Below, in pieces: positions 40,855 through 49,701 of a stretch of DNA of 64,000 nt; position 1 is the first letter of the stretch, and the number at the start of each line of letters is the position of its first letter. This DNA is from Acinetobacter higginsii. Lineage in GTDB: Bacteria; Pseudomonadota; Gammaproteobacteria; Pseudomonadales; Moraxellaceae. Both the position numbers and the translations under genes were made by a program. Below the pieces are notes generated by a model. That model was given only the letters and a program-made list of their open reading frames with translations, did no database searches and was not told where the DNA came from. Location: positions 338,808 to 402,807 of the forward strand of contig NZ_KB850070.1 in assembly GCF_000369525.1 (NCBI RefSeq), given 5' to 3'.

Positions 40855-40883
40855 AAAAAAGGGAACAATCAGTTCCCTTTTTT
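40855..40883. terminator. Bidirectional intrinsic terminator
   Basis: AAAAAAGGGAAC / GTTCCCTTTTTT with a five-base loop, between the convergent SPOR and GST genes. Confidence 0.92.
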
Positions 40884-40895
40884 ATGCTTAAAAAT

Positions 40896-41549
40896 TTATG
40901 CGCATTGAGAATGCAGTGTTCCTTGTTCAGCACGTTGAAAGGCTGGGCGTTGTTGAACCCGTTGCACAAAGGCTTGAATGTGTGGATATTTACCGTGTAA
41001 ACGGTTTTGGATGGCAATCAGCGGAAAGGCCATTTGAATATCGGCAAAAGAAAAATCACCTGCAAAATAATCATGTTTTGACAAATAATCCTCAAGATAC
41101 AAAATATGTTCTTTCACTCTTGGACGGACAAAGCCAGCTTTAACACCATCGGTAATTTTTTCCGCAATCGGACGAATCACCCAAGGAACGTGTTTGCTGA
41201 CATTATTCATCACAAGGGTCATGACCAATAAAGGCATCAATGAACCTTCGGCATAATGCATCCAGTACGAATATTGACGTTGATCAGATGCCTGTTGAGG
41301 TTTAAATTTGCTTTGAAGATCATACTGCTGTTGTAAATAATCGAGGATCACAGCAGATTCAACAATGACATCATCCCCATCGACCAAAATAGGTGCTTTA
41401 CCGAGAGGATGAATTTGTTTAAGGCTTTCTGGCGCTGCGTAACTGGCTGACCTTTGGTAATACTCAACTTGGCAATCCACACCAAGTTCTTCTAACGCCC
41501 ACAATATGCGGAACGAACGTGAGCATTGTAGGTAATGTAAGGTAATCAT
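40896..41549 (-). CDS. Glutathione S-transferase family protein
   Basis: A 217-residue protein: thioredoxin-fold N-terminal domain (about 1-80, with a candidate active Ser in SRSFRILWALEELG and the VESAVILDYL glutathione-binding stretch) and a helical C-terminal domain. The bacterial GST subclass and substrate are not deducible. It is a single gene, about 100 bp from the next gene on the same strand. Confidence 0.85.
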   Translation of the reverse strand: MITLHYLQCSRSFRILWALEELGVDCQVEYYQRSASYAAPESLKQIHPLGKAPILVDGDDVIVESAVILDYLQQQYDLQSKFKPQQASDQRQYSYWMHYAEGSLMPLLVMTLVMNNVSKHVPWVIRPIAEKITDGVKAGFVRPRVKEHILYLEDYLSKHDYFAGDFSFADIQMAFPLIAIQNRLHGKYPHIQAFVQRVQQRPAFQRAEQGTLHSQCA

Positions 41550-41646
41550 TTTTGTGCCTGCTTTTTAGCTGCGTAACTATGGTTTTAGTCCCTCTCATAG
41601 CTACGCTTAGAATTATGTTTTGCCCAAGCACAATAGCACTTTAGTC

Positions 41647-42045
41647 TTAAAGAATCATGGTCTGAATGTCTAAACTACGTAACAAAGTTTTAGTAACAGG
41701 CGTTTTGCTACAGACATTGAGAAGCTTTTCTTTTAAATCTTGTGAAACAGGTTGTTTAAATATTACACGGCGTTCGATCCGTTCCTGTTGTTCACGATTG
41801 GTATGAAAATCGACTTCAACAGTAAATTCACCTAAATCCATTTCCTTATGCTGCGCATACATTCGCAAGGTAATCATCGTGCAGGAGGCCAGACTTGTGG
41901 TAAGGAAATCATAAGGTGCAGGACCTGTATCATGTCCACCAAACTGTTCTGGCTTATCGGTAAGAAATTGATGCGTACCACTCTTCACTGCCCCCTTCCA
42001 AGGTTCTGGCAAAGTCTGGACTGCTGCACTGGCAATAATACTCAT
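41647..42045 (-). CDS. OsmC-family peroxiredoxin-like protein
   Basis: A 132-residue OsmC/Ohr-fold protein. The two conserved Cys are present (SLASCTMITL, near residue 55, and NVCSKTPV, near 112), suggesting thiol peroxidase activity toward organic hydroperoxides. It overlaps the end of the pirin gene by four bases (ATGA), so the two are translationally coupled and transcribed pirin first. Confidence 0.87.
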   Translation of the reverse strand: MSIIASAAVQTLPEPWKGAVKSGTHQFLTDKPEQFGGHDTGPAPYDFLTTSLASCTMITLRMYAQHKEMDLGEFTVEVDFHTNREQQERIERRVIFKQPVSQDLKEKLLNVCSKTPVTKTLLRSLDIQTMIL

Positions 42046-42989
42046 TTTGATGCCCTCATTTGATCAGGTAACACTGGCGCTTCTAGGCGTTTACCTTGGT
42101 AATCTGGAATTTCCCCAAAACGAGCATCGTGATTAATCCAGTCTTCACGCGCTTGCTTTAACTCTTCCATGGTACGCCCTACAAAATTCCACCACAGTAA
42201 AATCGGAGATTCAAACGGTTCACCACCAATCAATAACACGCGGTGACCTTGAGTTAACTCGACTTCAATTTCAGTGAGTCCAGTTTCTAAAACCACCATA
42301 TTATCAGCAGTCAGTTCATGACCATTGACGCGAGCCGTGCCTTCTAAAGCCATAAAGGCATATTCAAATTTTGGATTGAGTGGAATACGGGTTTTGGTAT
42401 CGGCTTGTGCAGTCAGATCTACACCCACCAAAGGGGTATGCACGTGTACAGGTGAGGTTGTATCGAGGAAATCTCCGACCAGTACTGTAAATTCAACCTG
42501 ATCTTTATTCACAATCGGTAATTCTGGATAGTGCTCAAACTTAGGCGACATATTCAGCTTGTCATCTGGTAATGCAATCCAAAGCTGCGCAGCATGCATT
42601 TTGGTTTCGGTATCAGGTGCAACTTCGGTATGTGAAATTCCGTGACCTGCCGTCATCAAATTGACTTGCTTCGGGCGAATTAATTGTTTTGAGCCCAGAC
42701 TATCGGTATGCATCATGGTGCCTTCAATCATCCATGTGAACGTCTGCAAACCAATGTGTGGATGCGGTCCCACATCTAAACCATCGCCCGCTGGAAAACT
42801 CACAGGTCCAGCATGATCAAGAAAACACCATGCTCCGACCAAGCGTTTTTGTCGACTTGGCAGAGCACGCTTAATCACGGTTCCCTTACCAATTTCGGCA
42901 GAACGAATGGTAAATTCTTGAATGAATTGATTAATATATGTTTCGCAGTCTTTTGAATCAGAAATATCGTAGTCGTTATTATTGCTCAT
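42042..42989 (-). CDS. Pirin family protein
   Basis: A 315-residue bicupin. The N-terminal cupin has the metal-binding pattern (GPHPHIGLQTFTW, then GHGISHTE), as in pirins and YhhW quercetinases. The second cupin lies at about 190-290. Bacterial pirins act as dioxygenases or redox-linked regulators; the role here is open. Coupling with an OsmC protein suggests an oxidative or electrophile stress setting. Confidence 0.87.
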   Translation of the reverse strand: MSNNNDYDISDSKDCETYINQFIQEFTIRSAEIGKGTVIKRALPSRQKRLVGAWCFLDHAGPVSFPAGDGLDVGPHPHIGLQTFTWMIEGTMMHTDSLGSKQLIRPKQVNLMTAGHGISHTEVAPDTETKMHAAQLWIALPDDKLNMSPKFEHYPELPIVNKDQVEFTVLVGDFLDTTSPVHVHTPLVGVDLTAQADTKTRIPLNPKFEYAFMALEGTARVNGHELTADNMVVLETGLTEIEVELTQGHRVLLIGGEPFESPILLWWNFVGRTMEELKQAREDWINHDARFGEIPDYQGKRLEAPVLPDQMRASK

Positions 42990-43152
42990 GATATTGCTCT
43001 CTTTTACCTATGCTATTGCAATGAGTTGATAGCTTGATCTTATCAATACAATCATTCAGCAATATAGTCTTTTAGTAATACACAGAGTGTTATTCATGAG
43101 ACAATCTTGATATAGGCTTAATATCCTTCAATAAAATACCACTTCATTAGGT

Positions 43153-43425
43153 TTATGGCTTAGCTTGCATATCGACAATCAAGCCTGTTAAACGCCGTAC
43201 CACAGGCAATAAAACCAAGACCAATGGATAAGCGATCAACCAAGAAAACATCCATGTTTCCAACCAGATCATGGTAAATCCTGAAATAAAGCCCGTTCTC
43301 ATCCATAGATTAACGAGTGATAAAGTCCCACTCATAAAAAAAGATAAAATCAGCGGTAAGATCCACGCTGCATACTTCGCGGGTAATTTTGCAATCAGTC
43401 GTGGGCTTGCTTTCAATTCTTGCAT
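43153..43425 (-). CDS. DUF2798 small membrane protein
   Basis: A 90-residue protein with two hydrophobic helices (about 17-40 and 50-75), matching the DUF2798 family (LPAKYAAWILPLILSFFMSG, then a Trp-rich second helix). The function is unknown. It is not clearly in an operon with its neighbours. Confidence 0.7.
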   Translation of the reverse strand: MQELKASPRLIAKLPAKYAAWILPLILSFFMSGTLSLVNLWMRTGFISGFTMIWLETWMFSWLIAYPLVLVLLPVVRRLTGLIVDMQAKP

Positions 43426-43569
43426 TTTTAGCTCGTTTTAATAAAAACAATCTTTAGTTAATTTTAATAATTTATAACGTCATCAGCATGATCCATAAAT
43501 GATACACAGGATACTATTTATGCAACAATCTATTGCTGAATGCATCATGGACTTTGTTTTAAAACAACC

Positions 43570-43878
43570 TTACTCAGGATTGTCTTTCTTCACGTGCTGT
43601 TTTAAATTTTTCATAAACTGACCAAACTGAGGTAGAAAAGTTTCAAATAAAGGATGATCTTTGTTTTCCAACATCACTTCACTAAACAGCTTTAAGCCCA
43701 CTGCAAATGATTTGGTGGTTTGATCATCAAAAAAATCGGCTTTCTTCAAACGTTCGACAATCTCGAAGATATCGTCATGGTTGCCTGTATAAAACTCTAA
43801 ACGCTCGCGATAAGTCGAAACCTGCCCTTTCGCATCCTTTAGATGTTGTACTGTGACATGATATTGATGTTGTTTCAT
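43570..43878 (-). CDS. DUF3861 family protein
   Basis: A 102-residue soluble protein starting MKQHQYHVTVQHLKDAKG, matching DUF3861. The ATG at 43878 has GGAG seven bases upstream; the longer frame overlaps the preceding gene. It is third in a PadR-Fur-DUF3861 operon with short gaps. No function is known; the context suggests a metal- or redox-linked response. Confidence 0.75.
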   Translation of the reverse strand: MKQHQYHVTVQHLKDAKGQVSTYRERLEFYTGNHDDIFEIVERLKKADFFDDQTTKSFAVGLKLFSEVMLENKDHPLFETFLPQFGQFMKNLKQHVKKDNPE

Positions 43879-43897
43879 GCTTCTGCTCCAAGAGGCT

Positions 43898-44287
43898 TTA
43901 AGCACTCTCTTTAATTTCAACCTGCATCAGGTCGACTTGAAATTGATGAAATACCGCAGCCAACGACTGTAAAAATGCGGTCTGTTTCGCTGTGGTTAAA
44001 TCGGCACAACGAATATGCAACATTTGACTGTTAGGGATTGAAGGTAAATTAAACTTAGTCTCAGCACGATGAAACTGATAACTGGCAATCAAGCCGACCT
44101 GCACTAGATCACTGACCACCCGATACACTGTGGCCAAACTCAGTTGCTGTTTCTGTTCATTCAGCCGTTGATAAATCTGCTTCACCGTAAGCTCTTCTGA
44201 TTGTTGTGCCAGCACAGACAATATCGCCATACGTGGATGAGTCACCCTTAGACCCGCCTGCTTGATTTTCTGTTGTAGCTCTAACAT
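43898..44287 (-). CDS. Divergent Fur-family regulator
   Basis: A 129-residue Fur-like protein. The winged-helix half is normal (LRVTHPRMAILSVL and LSLATVYRVVSDLVQVGLI). The C-terminal half lacks the His cluster that normally binds regulatory metal (an HHDH-like motif is replaced by QMLHIRCADL) and has no CxxC pairs. It may respond to another signal or rely on few ligands. It follows the PadR gene by 14 bp and precedes DUF3861 by 19 bp. Confidence 0.78.
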   Translation of the reverse strand: MLELQQKIKQAGLRVTHPRMAILSVLAQQSEELTVKQIYQRLNEQKQQLSLATVYRVVSDLVQVGLIASYQFHRAETKFNLPSIPNSQMLHIRCADLTTAKQTAFLQSLAAVFHQFQVDLMQVEIKESA

Positions 44288-44301
44288 ATTTCGCTCCCAA
44301 C

Positions 44302-44835
44302 TTATAAACGTCCAATTGCGATGGCGGCCTGATCAATTTGTTCCGCAATTTGATGAATCTGTTCTTGTTGCAAATCTGCAATATTCAGCTTTAAACGCAA
44401 TGCGGTTTTAAGATTTTCCATCGCGCGATGGATATCAATCAGCTGATCATTATTATGAATTTCACGTCTTAGTCGCAGCTTTTGTAGAAGTGCCAACAGC
44501 ATGTCTTGCTGCTCTTTTAAATAGCTGTCGCCATAGTCGGTAATCTGATATTGCTTACGTTCAGCATCCAGCACGCGAATCAAATTCATTTCTTCCAATG
44601 CAGTTAGTGTTGGATAAATTGTTCCTGCACTTGGGGTATAACCATCGCCTACCAGATCACTAATTTCTTTAATAATTTCATAGCCATGTTTGGGGCTTTG
44701 TTGAATCAAATGCAGCACCAACAGTTTCATACGACCTGATTCAAATAAGCGACCACGACGGCCTGAACGGTGATGTTCTCGATGTAATAAAGCCGCCTCG
44801 GCTTCATCATGGGAATGCTCGGATTGATGTTTCAT
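44302..44835 (-). CDS. PadR-family regulator, YqjI-like
   Basis: A 177-residue regulator: His/Glu-rich N-terminal tail (HQSEHSHDEAEAALLHREHH), PadR winged helix (about 35-115, GYEIIKEISDLVGDGYTPSAGTIYPTLTAL, quoted here only as landmarks around residues 55-84), and a C-terminal helical region ending AAIAIGRL. The layout matches YqjI of E. coli, a nickel-responsive repressor whose N-terminal tail binds metal. A block of palindromes lies directly upstream. It probably represses its own operon (with the Fur-like and DUF3861 genes). Confidence 0.82.
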   Translation of the reverse strand: MKHQSEHSHDEAEAALLHREHHRSGRRGRLFESGRMKLLVLHLIQQSPKHGYEIIKEISDLVGDGYTPSAGTIYPTLTALEEMNLIRVLDAERKQYQITDYGDSYLKEQQDMLLALLQKLRLRREIHNNDQLIDIHRAMENLKTALRLKLNIADLQQEQIHQIAEQIDQAAIAIGRL

Positions 44836-44870
44836 CTGTTATTTTTCTCTATATTTGCTTAATTTACGAA

Positions 44871-44920
44871 TATTAAGATATATCTTAATATATCTTTTAT
44901 CAAGTTAAGATATAACTTAA
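44871..44920. promoter_or_regulatory. Palindromic operator array of the PadR operon
   Basis: A perfect 20-bp palindrome TATTAAGATATATCTTAATA (44871-44890) is followed by a second imperfect palindrome around AAGTTAAGATATAACTT (44902-44918), and ATATCTT words fill the gap. It lies 36 bp upstream of the PadR start codon. PadR proteins of the YqjI type bind such ATATCT-rich palindromes; the binding protein is inferred. Confidence 0.65.
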
Positions 44921-44993
44921 TCTTTAATGGTTTGATATTTATGGGGTTATTTATTCTCAAAAGAACTTTTGGAAGAGTAAGTAATAAAAAAGA

Positions 44994-45017
44994 GCTGCTA
45001 AGCACTCTTCTTTTTTT
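44994..45017 (-). terminator. Probable terminator of the broken small gene
   Basis: Imperfect stem AAGAGtGCT / AGCagCTCTT followed on the minus strand by a T run. It lies about 100 bp after the stop of the interrupted membrane-protein gene. Confidence 0.5.
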
Positions 45018-45113
45018 GGTAGTAAGTATCGGAATTGATCAAAAAGAGGTCTATTTACTTTAAATATAGTCTCAACAGCAACATAAGATATTGATAATAA
45101 ATATAGTTATTGT

Positions 45114-45338
45114 TCATCCACTTTTCTTTGGGATATTAGACCTATATTCACATTGGTTTAAATTATAATCCCAAGCCCCACCAGAATCCGCACAACTATC
45201 TTTCCTTGCTGCGTTGTCAAAGAACGTATCCGCAATAAATGCGATTACACCTAGCAATACTATTAAAGCTATAAGAAAAATTAAAAATCATTTTAGTTTT
45301 ATTAAGAATTTAATACCTATATATTTAATAAATTCCAT
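45114..45338 (-). pseudogene. Small membrane protein gene interrupted by an in-frame TGA
   Basis: The minus-strand frame starts at ATG 45338 (MEFIKYIGIKFLIKLK), hits TGA at 45290-45288, then continues open in the same frame for 57 codons to a second TGA at 45116-45114. The second part has a strong membrane helix (IFLIALIVLLGVIAFIA) and then DSCADSGGAWDYNLNQCEY, a small two-Cys pattern seen in short Acinetobacter proteins. One base change (TGG to TGA) would explain the stop. It could be a recent pseudogene, a sequencing error or a stop read-through. No start codon with a good ribosome site follows the stop. Confidence 0.6.
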
Positions 45339-45498
45339 TTTTGAAGTCTCTTAATTTAAGCATCTAGGTTAAATTATTTTAACAATTTATTTTTAATTAA
45401 AATCTTCTAAAGTCGACATAATATAACTCATGTAAATTAACTCAGACTATCCAACATAAATCAAATATTTAAAAACCAACCTCCACGATATAAACAAT

Positions 45499-45526
45499 AA
45501 AAAAGAGTGCTCAAACACTCTTTTTT
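45499..45526 (-). terminator. Terminator of the gentisate operon
   Basis: AAAAAAGAGTG / CACTCTTTTTT with a six-base loop, just past the stop codon of the porin gene. Confidence 0.88.
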
Positions 45527-45542
45527 ACAACCTTGAATATGA

Positions 45543-46799
45543 TTAAAACTGCTTCGTATAGTTCACAAATAAACGATCTTCACCAAAGTCATTGCCATGT
45601 TTGACCTTGTAATCAACACGCAGATATTGAATGGCAAAACCCTTTAAATAAGGCTGCTGAAAGGCATAATTGATCAAGACATTGGATTCAGTTTCATGAT
45701 TTTTCTCACCATTGGCGGTTTTAAAATCATGACCATAAACATACTTAACCATGGCATTTAGCCCAGGTACATAATCTTTAAAATCATAGCCATACATCAA
45801 ATGATAGGACTTTTCATTCTGCTTAAAAAAGCCTGTGGCATTCCAGTTAATAAAATACAACTCAGGCAAAAAACCATCAGGTAAAGGATAGGCCGATTCA
45901 CCAACAATCTGTTGATAGCCCAAACCAAAGCTCTGATTGTTCACTTTCAACATTTCTAACAGCCCGATATTTTGCGCATCAATCTCAAAATTATTGCCAT
46001 CATTTTTGGCATTAAAATATTTCAACTTGGAATTGAGTGAAAAAGTCGGCTGTTTCCACGTATGCTCCAAGCCTAGATAGTGTTTGTTATATAAATCTTC
46101 TAAATTGCCAAAATAGTATTCAGCTTTCAGTGCCGGTGTCAGTTGATAACGTAGATCTAGATAATTTAAGCCATCGGAATAGGCCGTTTTGCCTCTGGCG
46201 GTAAAGGAAAAGCGATGAAAATCCTCCTCATTGCGTGGAGATACTTTTTCCACTCTACCTAGTTCGGCATACAGCTGTTCCGAAATCTGTGATTTTAAAT
46301 TCGTTCCCCAATACGAGGTAATAAGCTGTCGACTCGCATCTGAAGTGGTGACAGGTAAATCTAGCCATAACTCCCCAATACTCAGCAAGGTTTTGTCATA
46401 ACCCAGTTTTAAGGTTGCCCCATATTTTGAATAATCAGCGGCTTGGGATTGTGTTTTGGAGTCAAAGGGCAGCACCATATCACTGACATGCCGATCTGCA
46501 CTTAAACGTACGGCATATTGCACCGAAGCGTCCGCGCCAATACGAATCGGCTTGTCTGCGATCACTAAAGGCGTGTCGTGTAAATTTGAAGTATAAAATA
46601 AAGATGCCCCTTGCGACCAACTGCCAAAATTTTTGGCATTCGGATTGTCATAATCCCGATATAGATAGGCATTCTTTAGGTTAAATTTCCATTCATCTTG
46701 AATAGCTTGGGTTGGATCTGCTGCCCATAGCACCGAACTGCTTCCTGACATCACCAACAGTAGGCTCAGCGTTAACGTTTGTGTATTTAAATGGTTCAT
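45543..46799 (-). CDS. OprD-family outer-membrane porin
   Basis: A 418-residue precursor: signal peptide (MNHLNTQTLTLSLLL... to about residue 28), then an OprD-type 18-strand barrel with alternating aromatic strands and a C-terminal Phe (VNYTKQF). OprD-family porins admit small carboxylates and aromatic acids. Position at the end of the gentisate operon suggests uptake of gentisate or a precursor. The ATG at 46811 is an alternative start. It lies 76 bp after the MFS gene. Confidence 0.83.
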   Translation of the reverse strand: MNHLNTQTLTLSLLLVMSGSSSVLWAADPTQAIQDEWKFNLKNAYLYRDYDNPNAKNFGSWSQGASLFYTSNLHDTPLVIADKPIRIGADASVQYAVRLSADRHVSDMVLPFDSKTQSQAADYSKYGATLKLGYDKTLLSIGELWLDLPVTTSDASRQLITSYWGTNLKSQISEQLYAELGRVEKVSPRNEEDFHRFSFTARGKTAYSDGLNYLDLRYQLTPALKAEYYFGNLEDLYNKHYLGLEHTWKQPTFSLNSKLKYFNAKNDGNNFEIDAQNIGLLEMLKVNNQSFGLGYQQIVGESAYPLPDGFLPELYFINWNATGFFKQNEKSYHLMYGYDFKDYVPGLNAMVKYVYGHDFKTANGEKNHETESNVLINYAFQQPYLKGFAIQYLRVDYKVKHGNDFGEDRLFVNYTKQF

Positions 46800-46875
46800 A
46801 GAGGGAATCATCCATCGCTGGGGCTGTGCCATCCATTGGCACAGCAATCTATTTTTATGCGGAATATCTTTGCTT

Positions 46876-48219
46876 TCAGCCTAGCGTTGTCACAACGACA
46901 GGCTGTTCTTTTTTAAGACGTTTAATCAGCAATAATGAAATGGCTGCACAGAAGGCAGGAATAGCAAGAATGCTCAGAATGGCAAAACTAGAAAGATCCA
47001 ATGACATCAGCCAGCCGCCCATGATAGAGCCGACAACCGACCCTACACGTCCAATCGCATTGGCCCAACTCACGCCAGTTGCACGACAATGTGTTGGATA
47101 AAAGCTGGATGAAAAGGCATTTGCGCCAACCTGTGAACCGCTGATCCCCACACCCACACCAAACATAGCAAACATCAGCAATATGGTATTGGACTGTTCA
47201 ATCCCGAGACCTAAACAGATCAGGAACAACCCACCAAAAGCATAAGCTGCACTTAAAATTTTAGTCGCATCCATTTTATCCATCAGCAAGCCTAAGACGA
47301 TGGCACCGATTGTTCCGCCAATCTGAAAGATCGAGGTGAGCCATGAGGCATTGGATAAGTTAAAACCTGCGTTGGTAAGTAAAGTCGGCATCCAGCTTGA
47401 GATCATATAAATGATCAGCAGACTCATGAAAAATGTAAACCAAATCAGAAAAGTACCTAAAGCAAGACCTTTACTAAATAGGTCTTTAAGACTAGATTTT
47501 GCCACTTCATTTGCAGGCGGGACCAAGCTTGGAATCTGCGTGATATGCGGTGCCATACGACGAATGATGCTTTCAATGTGTTTGGCACTTTTTTGTTTCA
47601 AAACCAGAAACCGCAGCGATTCAGGCAAGAGATAATATAAGAAAGGCACTGTACATAAAGGTGCAATTCCCCCGATCAATAAAATGCCATGCCAACCGAT
47701 ATGTGGTAGCAGTTGTGCCGATAGAATCCCACCCAGCGCAGAGCCAATAGTAAAACCACAAAACATCATGGTGACCAAATTGGAACGGCGGGACGTCGGT
47801 GCATATTCTGACGTTAAGGTAATGGCATTCGGTAAAGCACCACCTAAACCCAGTCCAGTGAGAAAGCGCCAAATAATCAGCGTTTGCAAGTCCGATGAGA
47901 ACGCTGCAAAAAGACTGGCACAACCAAACATGATTACCGAGCCAATCAAGATCGGTTTACGCCCAAGTTTATCGGACAAAGGGCCAAAAATAAGTGCGCC
48001 TGCCATTAAGCCAAATAAACCTGCGCCAAATAACGGTGCCAGATCAGTGGGTTGTAAACCCCACTCGGCTTTCAATGCAGGCGCAATAAAACCGACTGCT
48101 GCGGTATCGAAGCCATCAATTGCAACAATCAAAAAGCACAACCACATGATTAGCTTTTGCAAAGCTGACAGTGGTATTTCATCAATGAAATTTTGTACAT
48201 CTATGGTTTTCTGAGACAT
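46876..48219 (-). CDS. MFS aromatic acid:H+ symporter (AAHS family)
   Basis: A 447-residue major facilitator protein with twelve helices. The AAHS signature is visible: IVAIDGFDTAAVGFIAPAL in helix 1 (acidic Asp needed in PcaK-type carriers) and GPLSDKLGRKPILIG after helix 2. Family members import 4-hydroxybenzoate, 3-hydroxybenzoate, gentisate and similar acids. The ATG at 48219 has AAGGAG upstream; the longer frame was rejected. Its place in the gentisate operon makes gentisate or a hydroxybenzoate the likely cargo. Confidence 0.87.
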   Translation of the reverse strand: MSQKTIDVQNFIDEIPLSALQKLIMWLCFLIVAIDGFDTAAVGFIAPALKAEWGLQPTDLAPLFGAGLFGLMAGALIFGPLSDKLGRKPILIGSVIMFGCASLFAAFSSDLQTLIIWRFLTGLGLGGALPNAITLTSEYAPTSRRSNLVTMMFCGFTIGSALGGILSAQLLPHIGWHGILLIGGIAPLCTVPFLYYLLPESLRFLVLKQKSAKHIESIIRRMAPHITQIPSLVPPANEVAKSSLKDLFSKGLALGTFLIWFTFFMSLLIIYMISSWMPTLLTNAGFNLSNASWLTSIFQIGGTIGAIVLGLLMDKMDATKILSAAYAFGGLFLICLGLGIEQSNTILLMFAMFGVGVGISGSQVGANAFSSSFYPTHCRATGVSWANAIGRVGSVVGSIMGGWLMSLDLSSFAILSILAIPAFCAAISLLLIKRLKKEQPVVVTTLG

Positions 48220-48327
48220 AACGACTCCTTTTGCCAATACCTTGGCCAGTGCAATCCTTAGCAAAGGTGCTCAACTCTATTTATTGTTCAGTTTGAGCAC
48301 CTGTTTAAACCACTCAGATCAAGTGAG

Positions 48328-49029
48328 TTATTTCACATTCACGGTGATGCCTGTTAGACCTGTAATCTCCGCACGCATCACATCACCTCGCACCACAGCA
48401 CCGACCCCTTCAGGCGTACCTGTAAAGATCAAGTCACCTGCTTTCAGTTCAAATAAGGTCGATAAATTGGCAATGGTTTCAGCAACTGACCAGATCAAAT
48501 GGGTGATATCACTGCGTTGTACCGTTTCACCATTCACGGTCAAATGAATATCAGCCTGATTGATTTCACCAGTTTCCGTCATCGGGTGAATGGGGCCAAT
48601 CGGCGCAGAAAAATCGAATGCTTTACCAATTTCCCATGGACGCCCTTTTTCACGCATACTCATTTGCAAGTCACGGCGAGTCATGTCCAAACCAACCGCA
48701 TAACCATAAATGTAATTTACGGCATCTTCGACTGAAACATTTTTAGCATCGCGTCCTATCGCCACCACCAACTCAATTTCATAGTGATAGTTTGAGGTTT
48801 CGGTAGGATAGGGAAGATCTACCGCATCCTGATTAACGGGTACGATCGACTCTAGATCGTTCGGCTTACAAAAGAAAAATGGCGGCTCACGATCTGGATC
48901 AAAGCCCATTTCACGTGCGTGGGCAGCGTAGTTACGCCCGACACAATAGACACGACGTACTGGAAATTGCTGATCTGAGCCATGAATAAACAGGCCCGCG
49001 GGTGTCATTGGCTGGAAAATAAAAGTCAT
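48328..49029 (-). CDS. Fumarylpyruvate hydrolase (FAH family)
   Basis: A 233-residue member of the fumarylacetoacetate hydrolase fold. Metal-binding acidic residues lie in the YEIELVVAIGRDAKN stretch, and the end carries the family pattern LKAGDLIFTGTPEGVGAV. In this operon it should split fumarylpyruvate into fumarate and pyruvate, the last step of the glutathione-type gentisate route. It lies 36 bp after the isomerase gene with AGGA before its ATG. Confidence 0.88.
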   Translation of the reverse strand: MTFIFQPMTPAGLFIHGSDQQFPVRRVYCVGRNYAAHAREMGFDPDREPPFFFCKPNDLESIVPVNQDAVDLPYPTETSNYHYEIELVVAIGRDAKNVSVEDAVNYIYGYAVGLDMTRRDLQMSMREKGRPWEIGKAFDFSAPIGPIHPMTETGEINQADIHLTVNGETVQRSDITHLIWSVAETIANLSTLFELKAGDLIFTGTPEGVGAVVRGDVMRAEITGLTGITVNVK

Positions 49030-49065
49030 GGCATATTCCTTGTTGATATAGGTTAAATCAGAGCC

Positions 49066-49701
49066 TTAAAACGCATCGGCCTGCTGTTCAGGCGCAGCTT
49101 TCTGGAATGCGTCAAGGGTCATACAATGCTGATAAATTTCATTAATTTGAGGATAAGCCGACAGGTCGACCTGAAAGCGCTGTGCCGATACCACTTGTGG
49201 AATCAAATATGCATCGGCAATGCTGACTTGCTTGCCATAGCAGAACTTTTCCCGAGTTGGATCTTCAGCCAATATGTGCTCTAAGGCTGAAAAACCATCC
49301 TGAATCCACTTGGCACACCAAGCATTGATCTGATTCTGATCCAGTCCAAGCTGGCGTAAATACTCCAGTACACGCTTATTGTTTAAGGGATGAATATCGC
49401 ATCCGATCAAGGCTGCAATGGCACGTACTTTCTCTTTACCCAACGCATCTGCTGGCAGCAGAGCAGGCTCAGGGTATTGCTGTTCTAACCATTCGATAAT
49501 GGCAGGGCTTTGTAACAGCATCCCCGCCTCCGTTTCCAGGACGGGAACAAAACCCTGTGGATTTAGCCTTTGAAAAGCAGCTTGATGATGCTCATTTTTC
49601 GCCAGCGATACATAGCTCGCCTCATAATCCAAAGCCTTGAGATTCAGGACAATGCGGGTACGGTGCGAGGTGCCACTACGAAAAAATCCATACAGTTTCA
49701 T
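49066..49701 (-). CDS. Maleylpyruvate isomerase (zeta-class GST)
   Basis: A 211-residue zeta-class GST-fold protein that converts maleylpyruvate to fumarylpyruvate. The N-terminal domain starts MKLYGFFRSGTSHRTRIVLN (a catalytic Ser region), with glutathione-binding LLQSPAIIEWLEQQYP. The C-terminal domain has the zeta landmark CDIHPLNNKRVL (about residues 103-114). It overlaps the end of the gentisate dioxygenase gene by four bases (ATGA). Confidence 0.9.
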   Translation of the reverse strand: MKLYGFFRSGTSHRTRIVLNLKALDYEASYVSLAKNEHHQAAFQRLNPQGFVPVLETEAGMLLQSPAIIEWLEQQYPEPALLPADALGKEKVRAIAALIGCDIHPLNNKRVLEYLRQLGLDQNQINAWCAKWIQDGFSALEHILAEDPTREKFCYGKQVSIADAYLIPQVVSAQRFQVDLSAYPQINEIYQHCMTLDAFQKAAPEQQADAF

